This document shows positions 17,880 to 26,700 of a stretch of 64,000 bases of DNA, piece by piece. The stretch's first letter is position 1. Every line of letters begins with the position of its first letter. The translations under genes and the position numbers were made by a program. Location of the stretch: the NCBI GenBank assembly GCA_965223215.1, contig CBDCVZ010000010.1, forward strand, positions 806,001-870,000. The letters are read 5' to 3'. The notes under the pieces are model-generated. The model did not search any database, was not told the origin of the DNA, and saw nothing but the letters and a program-made list of their open reading frames with translations. The DNA comes from JABDMH01 sp965223215 (GTDB taxonomy: Bacteria > Bacteroidota > Bacteroidia > Chitinophagales > Saprospiraceae).

Positions 17880-17920
17880 TTGGAACCTCTGATTTGATAA
17901 AAGTGCACAAAAATAAGAAG

Positions 17921-18478
17921 CTATCCGTCAATTTCCTGTGATCGCCCAAAAAAACTAAAATGGGTGCCCCCATACTTACGGAGCTCCAAGAAATGGGGGT
18001 GTTGGGCAAAGTCGTGATGTGGATTGTGCTCCAAGACGAAAATTCCAGACTGGGCAAGAACATTTTGTTCGTAGATAAGATCAGGAATGTTTGACAGCCA
18101 GGGCAATGGATAAGGTGGACCCGCGAAGATATAGTCGAATTCACGCTGATAAGTCTTGAGAAACTTCCCAACATCTTTGCGAACCACCTGAATATTTTCT
18201 TGAATGCCCAGTTCGCGCGCTACTTTTTTCACAAACTGACAACAGGGATAGTGCCGGTCGACGTAGGTCACGGATGAACATCCACGGCTGATTGCTTCGT
18301 AACTGTGTGATCCCGTACCGCCAAACAAATCCAGCATGCTAACTTCTTCAAAATCGATTCGATTACTAAGAATATTGAAAAGACCTTCTTTCGCAAAATC
18401 GGTAGTGGGTCTGGTCGGCCAGTTATTTGCGGGAGGTGAAAACCTGCGCCCTTTAAACTTACCCCCAATTATTCGCAT
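17921..18478 (-). CDS. rsmD: 16S rRNA (guanine966-N2)-methyltransferase RsmD
   Basis: A 185-residue SAM-dependent methyltransferase modifying G966 of 16S rRNA during 30S assembly. MRIIGGKFKGRRF, RPTTDFAKEGLFNIL and LDLFGGTGSHSYEAISRG are diagnostic. The catalytic (D/N)PPY motif reads AGPPYPLP, with glycine replacing the first aspartate or asparagine; the codon is GGT, so it needs more than a single-base misread from AAT, but GAT to GGT is one change. Its start overlaps the DUF3822 gene by 20 nt, a conserved Bacteroidota pairing. Confidence 0.88.
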   Translation of the reverse strand: MRIIGGKFKGRRFSPPANNWPTRPTTDFAKEGLFNILSNRIDFEEVSMLDLFGGTGSHSYEAISRGCSSVTYVDRHYPCCQFVKKVARELGIQENIQVVRKDVGKFLKTYQREFDYIFAGPPYPLPWLSNIPDLIYEQNVLAQSGIFVLEHNPHHDFAQHPHFLELRKYGGTHFSFFGRSQEIDG

Positions 18479-19211
18479 GGTGCATGCAGTAGAATTCGAA
18501 GAGGTCCATGGGATTTTTCACACTCAAGGGCAGTCTCCAGCCATTGCGCCACTCGATCAGATATACATGAATAAAATATCTGCTGAGTTCCTGCTTGAGT
18601 TCATCGACGAACAATCGTGACCCAGTAATTCGCAAATTGACTTTGCGGGGATTCAAATTTCGGTGTTTGCAGGCTAGCATGGCGTGGTAGAGCCGATCTC
18701 GACTACTGGGTGCATGATACTTATTGATGAGTGTAATCTTCTGATCCTCAAAAATCAAGACGTATTGAGTTACCCCATGAATGATGATGAACATCGTTGG
18801 CTCGTCCGACACTTCTCGTTGCAAAAAAGCCATGAGCGACTCGCTCAGGTGCTGAACCTGACAAGTGGGATAAAGCGTTGACAACAGTTTTCGGATGGCC
18901 AAGGGATAAGCGTACACACATACGGTCTCTTCATAGGATGAGGCCGCCACCACATCATCTTTTTTGAGGTCAGAATGCACAAAATTCAAATAATCGTACC
19001 AATAGGTGGGATCATAATGTGGCACAGGAATAAAGGTAAATGCTTCGTGATCGAGAGAAATATTAACTGTTTCGAAGCGGTTCGATCGCAAATTGTTGTT
19101 CTGGACGATGGATAAAATCTCGACCGGATCAATGTGACTGAATTGCTGATGTGGGATTTTATAAGGGATTGTCTCGTAAACCGATACGATGTTGGTCTGA
19201 TCAATGATCAT
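18459..19211 (-). CDS. DUF3822 family protein
   Basis: A 250-residue protein of the DUF3822 family, found almost only in Bacteroidota next to rsmD. The predicted fold resembles duplicated actin-like ATPase domains (for example DEPTMFIIIHGVTQYVLIFEDQ and NLRITGSRL), but nucleotide-binding residues are not evident. I chose the ATG at 19211: the frame is open to 19235, but only from a TTG lying inside a terminator hairpin. It overlaps rsmD by 20 nt. Function unknown; coupling with rsmD suggests a role linked to translation or the cell envelope. Confidence 0.8.
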   Translation of the reverse strand: MIIDQTNIVSVYETIPYKIPHQQFSHIDPVEILSIVQNNNLRSNRFETVNISLDHEAFTFIPVPHYDPTYWYDYLNFVHSDLKKDDVVAASSYEETVCVYAYPLAIRKLLSTLYPTCQVQHLSESLMAFLQREVSDEPTMFIIIHGVTQYVLIFEDQKITLINKYHAPSSRDRLYHAMLACKHRNLNPRKVNLRITGSRLFVDELKQELSRYFIHVYLIEWRNGWRLPLSVKNPMDLFEFYCMHHANNWG

Positions 19212-19247
19212 AAATGAAAAACTGTCCAACCTCAAAAGGATGGACAG
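19212..19247 (-). terminator. Terminator hairpin abutting the DUF3822 start codon
   Basis: Read on the minus strand, the stem CTGTCCATCCT and AGGTTGGACAG (19247-19222) has one mismatch and a 4-nt loop, and is followed by five T, then CATTT and the ATG at 19211. It would end the transcript of the gene at 19286-19873. Because only about 10 nt separate stem and start codon, it could also act as an attenuator of the downstream pair. Confidence 0.72.
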
Positions 19248-19285
19248 CTCATTTGGTATATTTTTACCCTGATCCAGTGGTTAAA

Positions 19286-19873
19286 TTATCTTTCCCAATT
19301 ACCTGACAGATTTGGCTTCGTCATATCGCCAAACTTAATCAGACTGTTTGGATTATATGAATTATCGTATTTGGCGAATCGTGGATCTGCGTAAGGCCCC
19401 ATAAAGTTTTTTCGTAGGGTACTCACCTGCACCACATTAACTAATGTACTTTGGTATGTGAGTGTATCTGCCTGAACATCGAATTCCATTCCATCACTAT
19501 AAGGTACATATCTGACCGAATCTAAATTGATTCCCATCCGGTTAACGGTATCAATAGCTGGAATGTAAGTGGTATCGTAACTGATTTCGCCGGTAAAATC
19601 GGGGTCATCTGGATCACCGATCACCTTGATATTCATAAACTGGCCGTTCTCCAAAACATATTGCAGCGTGTCGAAATTAGGAGCAAAAGAACCTGCCGTG
19701 ATATCACGATAGTACTCCTGTAGCTTTCGGATGGTCAATAATTTGTCCACGACAGCATTCTCGCGCTTGTCTTTTTCATTCTTAAAATCGATGGGCTCCC
19801 GAATGCTGTTTACCAGGAGAAATCCCATCAGGACCGCAAGGGCTACAAGAAATAAGTTTATCAAGAGTCTCAT
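19286..19873 (-). CDS. Membrane-anchored conserved hypothetical protein
   Basis: A 195-residue protein with an N-terminal membrane anchor (MRLLINLFLVALAVLMGFLL), followed by a predicted coiled-coil (FKNEKDKRENAVVDKLLTIRKLQ) and a beta-rich periplasmic part with repeated YVPYSDGMEF / DTLTYQSTL segments. Proteins of this pattern are widespread in Bacteroidota and lack a known function. It has its own terminator just downstream. Confidence 0.7.
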   Translation of the reverse strand: MRLLINLFLVALAVLMGFLLVNSIREPIDFKNEKDKRENAVVDKLLTIRKLQEYYRDITAGSFAPNFDTLQYVLENGQFMNIKVIGDPDDPDFTGEISYDTTYIPAIDTVNRMGINLDSVRYVPYSDGMEFDVQADTLTYQSTLVNVVQVSTLRKNFMGPYADPRFAKYDNSYNPNSLIKFGDMTKPNLSGNWER

Positions 19874-20154
19874 ATATGCTGATTCATGTCATGTTTCATC
19901 ACAAGTATAATATTTTTCGAGTAGATTTCTTAATAATCCCGCACCCTTCGCCTCTCTCATCTTCCCTGATTTTAGGAGCCCTTTATCAACACAAGCAAGG
20001 TCCGGTTGACCTTTGGCAGGGCCTCCGCTCAATCAGATGGATGCTATGCAACATGTTTTTGGTGTATTTGAATGGCGGCATTTGAATAAGATCCAAACTC
20101 AATTTGTTTGATTAGTACTCGATTTCGACAAGAGTATTAGGTTTGTGTCCGATT

Positions 20155-21162
20155 ATGAAAGCATGCATTCTCGCCATCGAATCTTCCTGCGACGATACCT
20201 CCGCTGCAGTTATTTGTCAGGGTAACATTCTCTCCAACATTACTGCAAGCCAAACCATGCATCGCAACTATGGAGGGATCGTGCCTGAAGTTGCTTCGCG
20301 GGCCCACAACGAGCACATCTGGCCGGTGGTGACACTGGCCCTGAAGGAAGCCGGTGTAGATAAAAAAGATCTCCAGGCGATCGCATGCACTCAGGGTCCT
20401 GGTCTAATGGGATCGTTGCTGGTTGGCTATACCTTTGCCAAGGCCCTTGCCTTGGCACTATCGGTGCCACTCATAGGGGTCCATCACATGAAGGCACATA
20501 TCATGGCACATTTTATTGATGAGCCCAAACCGCCATTCCCTTTTCTTTGCTTGACCGTGTCAGGTGGGCACACACAATTGGTGATCATAAAATCCGTAAC
20601 CGACATGGAGGTGATCGGTGAAACTCTAGATGATGCGGCTGGTGAGGCCTTTGATAAGGCCGGTAAAATGATGGGCCTCTCCTACCCTGCGGGTCCAGAA
20701 ATAGACCGGCGAGCAGCGCAAGGTAAGGTCAAATATGAGTTTCCCGAACCCCAGATTAGGAATTTGGATTTTAGTTTTAGTGGTCTCAAGACCTCGATTC
20801 TCTACTTTCTCCGCGATCAAAAGAAAATTAACCCGTCCTTCATTGACCAAAATATCGATGATCTATGTGCCTCTGTGCAGGATCGAATTGTCTCCATCCT
20901 AGTTAACAAGCTGAAAAAAGCAGCTGACGTAACCGGAATTCGTGAAGTTGCGATTGCGGGAGGAGTTTCTGCGAATAAAGGATTGCGTAAAGCAGTGACC
21001 GACCTAGCTTCAGAACTCAATTGGCGTGTCTACATTCCGAAAATTAGCTACTGCACTGACAATGCCGCGATGATTGCCATGACTGCCCACCATCGCTTCC
21101 TGGCGAAATCATATAGTTCGCAGGAAAGCAAGCCGGATCCACGACTCTCTTGGGACATCTAA
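20155..21162 (+). CDS. tsaD: tRNA threonylcarbamoyladenosine synthase subunit TsaD
   Basis: A 335-residue ASKHA-fold protein catalysing the last step of t6A37 formation on ANN-decoding tRNAs, with TsaB and TsaE. ILAIESSCDDTSAAV at the start, the metal-binding HHMKAHIMAH, SGGHTQLV and AGGVSANKGLR are hallmarks. The ATG at 20155 begins directly at this motif, so four upstream codons are left out. Expected in the cytosol. Its stop overlaps the convergent small gene by 4 nt. Confidence 0.95.
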   Translation: MKACILAIESSCDDTSAAVICQGNILSNITASQTMHRNYGGIVPEVASRAHNEHIWPVVTLALKEAGVDKKDLQAIACTQGPGLMGSLLVGYTFAKALALALSVPLIGVHHMKAHIMAHFIDEPKPPFPFLCLTVSGGHTQLVIIKSVTDMEVIGETLDDAAGEAFDKAGKMMGLSYPAGPEIDRRAAQGKVKYEFPEPQIRNLDFSFSGLKTSILYFLRDQKKINPSFIDQNIDDLCASVQDRIVSILVNKLKKAADVTGIREVAIAGGVSANKGLRKAVTDLASELNWRVYIPKISYCTDNAAMIAMTAHHRFLAKSYSSQESKPDPRLSWDI

Positions 21163-21434
21163 AGTATTTGAGGAAAATCTTCGGTTCTGGTAGGTGGGTC
21201 TCCGGCCAGAGATTTTGCCTTCACCTCACGAAGGACGTCAAACACGGGTTCAAGCTGTGGTAGACACTTTTCTAAAATCAAACGCTTGAGATGGGCGAGA
21301 TTTTCAAATTCCCCGTCGAGGAACTTTATGGACAAATCGAACGCTGACTGATCGAATTTCACGATGTGTTTAAAACCCGATTTGAAGATGGTGATCTTGT
21401 AGTTCGGGTGCGGAATCTCTAGCACGATCTTCAT
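21159..21434 (-). CDS. Hypothetical protein
   Basis: A 91-residue soluble protein beginning MKIVLEIPHPNYKITIFKSG and containing FDQSAFDLSIKFLDGEFENL. It resembles the short DNA- or RNA-associated hypothetical proteins of Bacteroidota but I recognise no domain. It lies 5 nt downstream of the DUF697-SHOCT gene, so the two are probably one operon, and it overlaps the end of tsaD on the other strand by 4 nt. Confidence 0.65.
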   Translation of the reverse strand: MKIVLEIPHPNYKITIFKSGFKHIVKFDQSAFDLSIKFLDGEFENLAHLKRLILEKCLPQLEPVFDVLREVKAKSLAGDPPTRTEDFPQIL

Positions 21435-21439
21435 AACTT

Positions 21440-22045
21440 CTAGGTCTTCTCGACCAGCTTCTTTTTGAGAATCTCAAACTCCTCTTCGGTGAGCATCCCC
21501 TCTCGCTTCAACTCTGCCAGGTCTTTGAGTCTGTCTAAGGTCTTATTTGACTCCCCAACGGATCCTTCCTCATCGTCTGTTTCCACGACTCCCCTTGCCT
21601 GTTCCTTCTTTATTTCCTGCGCATACCTCTTTCCTTTCTCAAACATCTCATCATACACTTTCTTCAAACGACTGGGATCAAAATCCAAGAAGGTGCCACC
21701 CGTTTCAAAATGCTTTTTGAACACCTCACCTAATGCATAGGTCGATGCCCCGGAAAGGACAGCCAATGTCACTCCACCGATGACCGATCCCACTCCGGGG
21801 ATTAATTTTATTCCTCTTGCTCCAACCCGCGCCATCAGGGATCCAGTGATGGCACTGATCACTGCCTTTCCCTCCGTCTCTTTATAGTTGATTTCGTACA
21901 GATTACACAACTGCCTAACCATATCCAACTGGATAGCGCTAACAGCAAATACGTCGGCAATGGGTACTGGAATGAGACCAGCTCCCATAGACCACATCAT
22001 GTGGTTCTTGATGATTGAATTGGCTTCCGTTCTTTTATCTTCCAT
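21440..22045 (-). CDS. DUF697 family protein with C-terminal SHOCT domain
   Basis: A 201-residue protein. Residues about 10-115 form the DUF697 helical membrane-associated region (MMWSMGAGLIPVPIADVFAV and KLIPGVGSVIGGVTLAVLSG), usually found at the C-terminus of YcjF or GTPase proteins. A charged linker precedes a C-terminal SHOCT motif (LKDLAELKREGMLTEEEFE), about residues 170-199, an oligomerisation module. No GTPase domain is present or nearby. Function unknown. Confidence 0.8.
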   Translation of the reverse strand: MEDKRTEANSIIKNHMMWSMGAGLIPVPIADVFAVSAIQLDMVRQLCNLYEINYKETEGKAVISAITGSLMARVGARGIKLIPGVGSVIGGVTLAVLSGASTYALGEVFKKHFETGGTFLDFDPSRLKKVYDEMFEKGKRYAQEIKKEQARGVVETDDEEGSVGESNKTLDRLKDLAELKREGMLTEEEFEILKKKLVEKT

Positions 22046-22252
22046 AGTTTAGCCGTGTTACAAAAGGGATTCGAGTTACTAAACCACAATATAATGACAA
22101 AAGATCCCATCGTGCATCCGCTTTAGATCAATTCCATGATTTCATTTACCGAACCTTGCGATACCATCGACCATCAAAATTCTTTGGAGGTCAGCAGCTC
22201 CCCTTGGTTGATACCAGCTGTGGCTGGGTTTGAATGGAGATGCTATGGGTGT

Positions 22253-22270
22253 CCCATTTCTTAAAATGGG
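22253..22270. terminator. Small hairpin, possible terminator
   Basis: CCCATTT and AAATGGG form a perfect 7-bp stem with a 4-nt loop. No strong T-run follows on either strand, so the role is uncertain. Confidence 0.35.
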
Positions 22271-22374
22271 TTAAAAGTTTGGAAAAGGCAATATTTGGCC
22301 TTCAAATTAGTTTTTATTGCGAAGTAACGTAAAGCTACCACACAGCAGAAGATATTTCTACGGGTTTTGAGTGT

Positions 22375-22408
22375 AAAGCTACCCACCGATTGACTGGCGG
22401 GTAGCTTT
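22375..22408. terminator. Terminator-like hairpin next to the IS target site
   Basis: AAAGCTACCC (22375-22384) and GGGTAGCTTT (22399-22408) are perfect complements, with two further inner GC pairs after one mismatch and an 8-nt loop. The plus-strand T-rich tail CTTTATTT is exactly the sequence duplicated by the IS. Without the IS the hairpin would lie about 15-25 nt past the stop of the macroglobulin gene, so it is probably that gene's terminator. Confidence 0.6.
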
Positions 22409-22416
22409 CTTTATTT
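22409..22416. repeat. Target site duplication, left copy
   Basis: CTTTATTT directly outside the left inverted repeat, identical to 23691-23698. An 8-bp duplication is typical for the ISL3 family. Confidence 0.9.
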
Positions 22417-22439
22417 GGTTCATCGCAATAATGGATACC
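22417..22439 (+). repeat. IS left terminal inverted repeat
   Basis: The 23-bp end overlaps the transposase stop codon (22420-22422). It matches the right end at 18 of 23 positions, with GGTTC, TCGCAA and TACC kept. Confidence 0.9.
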
Positions 22440-23328
22440 TAGTTTCATGGAGATCTAAGATTTTGAGTTTAAAATAATCTAAGTCCCGATAACCATAGGC
22501 TTTTCTTTTGAGCACTTTGATTTTGTTATTTAGGCCTTCAAGTGGGCCTGTAGAAATGGGATGATCATACCAGGCTAGAAGGCCAGTTTTGGCTCGGGCA
22601 ATCGTATTGGCCATTTTAGTAAGAATTGAAACTCCACTGGCTCGAGCTCTCTGACACCAGTCTTCCACAAAGTCCATTGCAGAAGTCTTATCGGGACAAT
22701 GCCATAATTGAGCAAGATCTTCTTTTAGGTAGTAAGCGGTTGCTAAGGGCTTGTTCAAAGCTAAGGCCTCTTGCAGTCTTTGGTGCTCGTTTCGATTAAC
22801 ATTTAAATTATAACCTCTTTTTAATAGAATCCATCGGGTACCCTTTAACACTCGACGTTGTTGCTGAGTCAATTCATCTCGGTATACTCTTCGCCTAAGC
22901 TGGTCAATTCTTTGGTTGATCATCTTGACAACATGAAACCAATCGTATACAATTTCTGCTTTTGGTAGGTGATCTCTAACCGACTTAATGTAAGCCGGCC
23001 ACATATCCATTGCCACAGCTCGTATCTTTGATTTCCAACGACTTATCTTTTTCCAGAAGACAGTCAGAACTTCGCTTGCTCTGCCTAATCCAACATATAA
23101 TACTTGTCCCGTTTGCCAGTTCATCACCACTGTCATATACTTATGTCCCTTCCGTACTGAGAATTCATCAATAGCCAAATACCTTACATCTTTCATTGGT
23201 ATATGCTTATATTTTTTGACCAAATATTGCTTTTCAATTTCTTTGATCGTGTGCCAGTGAAGACCACTGATTTTCGATAATTCACTAATAGTCATACTGT
23301 CCAGCATCCCCAGTACAAATCTCCTCAA
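22420..23328 (-). CDS. tnpA: ISL3 transposase, C-terminal part (DDE domain)
   Basis: This frame carries the HTH (MTISELSKISGLHWHTIKEI) and DDE catalytic domain: the first aspartate in LAIDEFSVRKG, the second in AVAMDMWPAY, and the glutamate in TGPLEGLNNKIKVLKRKAYG, each with the usual ISL3 surroundings. It has no good start of its own; the first available codon is a TTG overlapping the stop of the upstream part. It is in the -1 frame relative to that part, and a shift at the A9 run would give one protein of about 404 residues, the normal ISL3 size. Confidence 0.88.
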   Translation of the reverse strand: MRRFVLGMLDSMTISELSKISGLHWHTIKEIEKQYLVKKYKHIPMKDVRYLAIDEFSVRKGHKYMTVVMNWQTGQVLYVGLGRASEVLTVFWKKISRWKSKIRAVAMDMWPAYIKSVRDHLPKAEIVYDWFHVVKMINQRIDQLRRRVYRDELTQQQRRVLKGTRWILLKRGYNLNVNRNEHQRLQEALALNKPLATAYYLKEDLAQLWHCPDKTSAMDFVEDWCQRARASGVSILTKMANTIARAKTGLLAWYDHPISTGPLEGLNNKIKVLKRKAYGYRDLDYFKLKILDLHETRYPLLR

Positions 23329-23633
23329 TCGATGGGTGTAAGTTTTTTTTTATCAGCATATTTTATCTCTTCTTGACGTATTAACCCACATGACTTACAT
23401 TCTAACCGGTGTATGTGCGCCACCATGAATACCGGCTTGAATCCAATTGATACAGTTCGAAATGTACGTTCCTTCTTTCCCTTTTTTATAACCTCCTTGC
23501 TCTTACATGCACTACATTGTAAATGCTTTGATTCGGTTTCAATATGGAAATAGATCGAGCCCTCACGATATTCAGTCTTCAAATACTCGACTCCCTTTAA
23601 TCCAAATCCATGGTACAATAGGCTTTTTGACAT
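23325..23633 (-). CDS. tnpA: ISL3 transposase, N-terminal part (zinc-binding)
   Basis: A 102-residue fragment corresponding to the N-terminal zinc ribbon of ISL3 transposases: CSACKSKEV and CKSCGLIRQEE supply four cysteines. It ends with KKKLTPID and TGA. In the -1 frame the sequence after the lysines reads TYTHRLRRFVLG, which matches the usual ISL3 junction before the HTH, so the split is exactly at the A9 run (23343-23351). Confidence 0.88.
   Translation of the reverse strand: MSKSLLYHGFGLKGVEYLKTEYREGSIYFHIETESKHLQCSACKSKEVIKKGKKERTFRTVSIGFKPVFMVAHIHRLECKSCGLIRQEEIKYADKKKLTPID
23343..23351 (-). other. A9 run, probable -1 frameshift or slippage site
   Basis: On the transposase strand nine A bases form three AAA codons after GAT, giving the slippery heptamer A-AAA-AAA in the correct phase. 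A -1 shift here joins the two transposase frames. Transcriptional slippage on A9 would do the same. I did not find an obvious strong downstream pseudoknot. Confidence 0.65.
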
Positions 23634-23667
23634 AGCTTTCTTCCAAAGCTATAATTTTACCATCTTA

Positions 23668-23690
23668 GGTACTCATCTTTGCGAAGAACC
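23668..23690 (-). repeat. IS right terminal inverted repeat
   Basis: On the minus strand this reads GGTTCTTCGCAAAGATGAGT then ACC, the partner of 22417-22439. It lies 35 bp upstream of the transposase start. Confidence 0.9.
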
Positions 23691-23698
23691 CTTTATTT
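23691..23698. repeat. Target site duplication, right copy
   Basis: CTTTATTT directly outside the right inverted repeat, identical to 22409-22416. Confidence 0.9.
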
Positions 23699-23713
23699 TA
23701 ATCACCTGCCGAT

Positions 23714-26700
23714 CTAACCACGTGGCCTTACTTGAACTCTCCGACCCGCTGTATGGGCACTGAATTCAGGTGCGTACATCGATTGTATGCTACCGATGCC
23801 AGTCGAGAAATCCCCCATTTGATTCACAGTCAGTTCATATTGTAAGACGTGCCTCCCCCTGGGCAAATAATCGATAAAAAAATGAGTGGCATTATCAAGG
23901 GTACTTTGGTAGTAACCCAGTCCACCCCGGTAACGATAATTTGAGATCACATTCCTGGGTTCAAACCCTGCAGCACGAAAGTCCTTGAGATGCACAAATT
24001 CAAGATCTCGGTCCACCTCAATCAGTAGTTGAACCGTTACTTTGTCTCCCACCTCAATATCGTCTTCGTCAAGTGGCCTATATTTAACCTCGCCCTGAGG
24101 CGTTATTTGCTCGAGCAGTAATTCCCTTTTAAGGTCCAGGATTTCACCGGTGCTGGCTTTGACCTTCTCCGTTTCTTCAAAATATTGCCAATAAACGGCA
24201 CCCCAAGTGGTACCGGTATTCGGGTTGTTGATAGCGATATCAGCCAAGGTCTGGCGAACCTCCTCACCGGTATATTCAGCTTTCACATACAACTCACCAC
24301 GAGTGTCGATGGGCTTTGGTATATTTTTACCCCCAATACTCAATGCTACTGGCACTGCTTTGGTCCAATCGTTGCCATACAGCACTAAGGCCTCAACTGC
24401 CTCGGCAGTGGCCTTGGTGGTGGGCCAGCTGGTCGTGCGTTTTTGATTGAGAAGCCATACTTTGAGGGCGTCTAACGATTGTTCACTTTCGCCTGCTTCA
24501 TCGAAAAAATGCATGATGAGTGCATGCGTTTCGATGGGCCTTTGTGACCAACGGACACCTGCATCCTGATTCCAATACATACCCAATGATGGATCCTGAA
24601 CCGCTCGCTCTTTGATGGAGGCGAGAATATCTGCTGCTAAGGAAGCATCTCCTTCTCGAAGTGCCACCAACCCGATCATCACCTGATCAAATAGAGAACG
24701 ATGGTTCCAGTGGGTTCGAATCTGGCTCATCAGAAATTCCTTAACCACTAAATTCTCATCAGGAATGGGCCGGTGTGGAAAGTGTGAAAGTGTATAGAGA
24801 TAGTGAACCATGATAGACGAAAGATGGTCTTCATTCCACTTATTTTCATCTGAGCCAACTCTTTTTTTGATCCTCAGATAGGCCTCCAGAGCTCTACCAT
24901 GTACAAAGTCAAGGCCTTTTGAGACAAGAATTTCCGGAATGGTATTTCCTCGTCGTTGCATCCTGCCGAATCCCTCTAATACGTACTGGGTAATATACCA
25001 GTTGGTTTTCCCACCAGGGAACCAGGGAAATCCGCCATTCGGGGCTTGATAAGTTGTGAGTTTTTGCAGATTGGTGTGCAAGGCTTGATTCAAATTGTTT
25101 GCATCAAAAAACAGTGCGAGATTCTGCTGTTGCTGAACCTCAGACTGGGCATCCCTGACCCATGGTGTTTCTGCTATGGTGACCCCCTTAAGGTCATCCT
25201 TTCCTGTCAAAGCGCTTTGCAAAGAGCCCTCCTGGCGCCATTGTTCAAACACTTTCTCAATGGTCGGATTTGATTCAATAATTTGCCGCCCCAGTGAGTT
25301 TGCCAGGTAGCGGTTAAATACTTGCTCTGTGCATTCATGAGGATAGTCCATCAGATAGGGCATCGCTTTGATGGCGTACCAAATCGGATTTGAAGAATAT
25401 TCAACGAGATAGCGTTCTGTCGTCAAAGACTTAGATGTGTTTTGAGCAAGCGGTTCAAAGACAATTTTCTTGCTTTCATTACCGCCTACCTGGATCACCT
25501 TTGTTTCGGTAATGTATTCGCGATTGATCATCACTGGAATGGCCATACGAATTGCATCTGAATGGTTCTCTCCTACCGCGGTGATCTCGAAGCTCATTGG
25601 TTCAGCAAAATCTGGTGGAAGGATTAAAGTCCATGTGAATTGGGCGGCAGTCTCTCTCGCCAAGTCAAAAGTCTTTTCATTCGAATCGTGGATAAATTCA
25701 GAAAGTAATCGGTCATCGATCATGGACCTGAGCACGATTCCAATCTTTCCATGGATGGGCTGATCAGTGAGATTGTCTAACTTAGTACTCAATTGAATCT
25801 CGTCTCCCGATCGCAAAAACCTGGGTAAATTAGGCGTTAGCATCAGTTCCTTTCTACTTACAATCTCTAATTCTGCCACACCAGCAGCTAAGTCAGGGCG
25901 ATGAGCGAATGCCTTGATCTTCCACGTGGTAAGCGCATCATTAGCCTTAAAGTTTATATTTACATTTCCTTCTTTACTAACCTGTATATCAGGATAAAAG
26001 AAGGTTGTTTCAGCAAGATCTTCTCGTACCTGGGAAGGCGCTTCAACTTCATTCGATCCCGCTTCCATTTCATTTCGAACACTCGATTGCACCGTTTCCT
26101 TGGCAGTGGGTGTGGCTGGCACCCCTTCGATGCGATCTTCCATGGCCATCTCTACATTTCTGAAATTTCGGGCGCGGTAGATGGGTTGATGGACGCCGAA
26201 AAAGTTTAAGTTGGGATAGGCGATATTGACATGTGTGTAAGGAAGGGGCCAATTTTGCGCATAAAGCGTACCACTCGCTGCATGGTAGGAGGTTAAACGC
26301 CACGCTGCTGGAAGGAACCTAGTCGGATAAAAGTGATGGTCCCAGACATGCTTCCGGAAGGTCTCCAGCGACGCATCGTACATAGTGGCTAGTAACTCGA
26401 CCGGTTGCACTTGATCATCGGGTGCTGCAATGGCGAGTGAGATCTCTTCTTGACTGCCTGGCTTGATGAAATCACGCCAACTCGTAAAATGCACATCTAG
26501 ATTTTTGTTACTCCACGGTACTTCAATATCAATCGAATTGGTGGTAGCGCGATTGTTAAAGGCCGTGGCCAATTCTATTTTCATACCACCCCGATCTTCC
26601 TGTTGCACAGGGATCTTTAGGTGTGACCAGCCATCACCAAATTCCAACCATTTCGTTTCTGACTGCGAATGGCTGCGGTGGATGGTGTAGAGGATCCTTT

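Larger units (their letters stand above)
22046..22416. other. Intergenic region with hairpins left of the IS
   Basis: These 371 bp have no credible gene. They contain two hairpins (22253-22270 and 22375-22408), a repeated GTAAAGCTACC at 22328-22338 and 22372-22384, and at the right end one copy of the 8-bp IS target site (22409-22416). Confidence 0.6.
22417..23690 (-). mobile_element. ISL3 family insertion sequence, complete
   Basis: A 1,274-bp element. The left end GGTTCATCGCAATAATGGAT(ACC) at 22417-22439 and the right end GGTTCTTCGCAAAGATGAGT(ACC), minus strand at 23690-23668, match at 18 of 23 positions, and both are flanked by the same 8 bp CTTTATTT. The ends resemble other ISL3 ends (GG-TCTTCGCAA). 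The transposase gene reads right to left and is split into two frames that overlap after an A9 run. Its stop codon overlaps the left end. Perfect duplicated target sites indicate a recent, unrearranged insertion. Confidence 0.93.

Noticed and set aside
22315..22330. TTATTGCGAAGTAACG, considered as the IS left end
   Set aside because: It has the same rather than the inverted orientation of the right end, and lacks a target duplication; the 22417 end has both.
22328..22384. Short direct repeats GTAAAGCTACC, considered as the start of a CRISPR-like array
   Set aside because: Only two copies with no regular spacers, and the second is part of a terminator-like hairpin.
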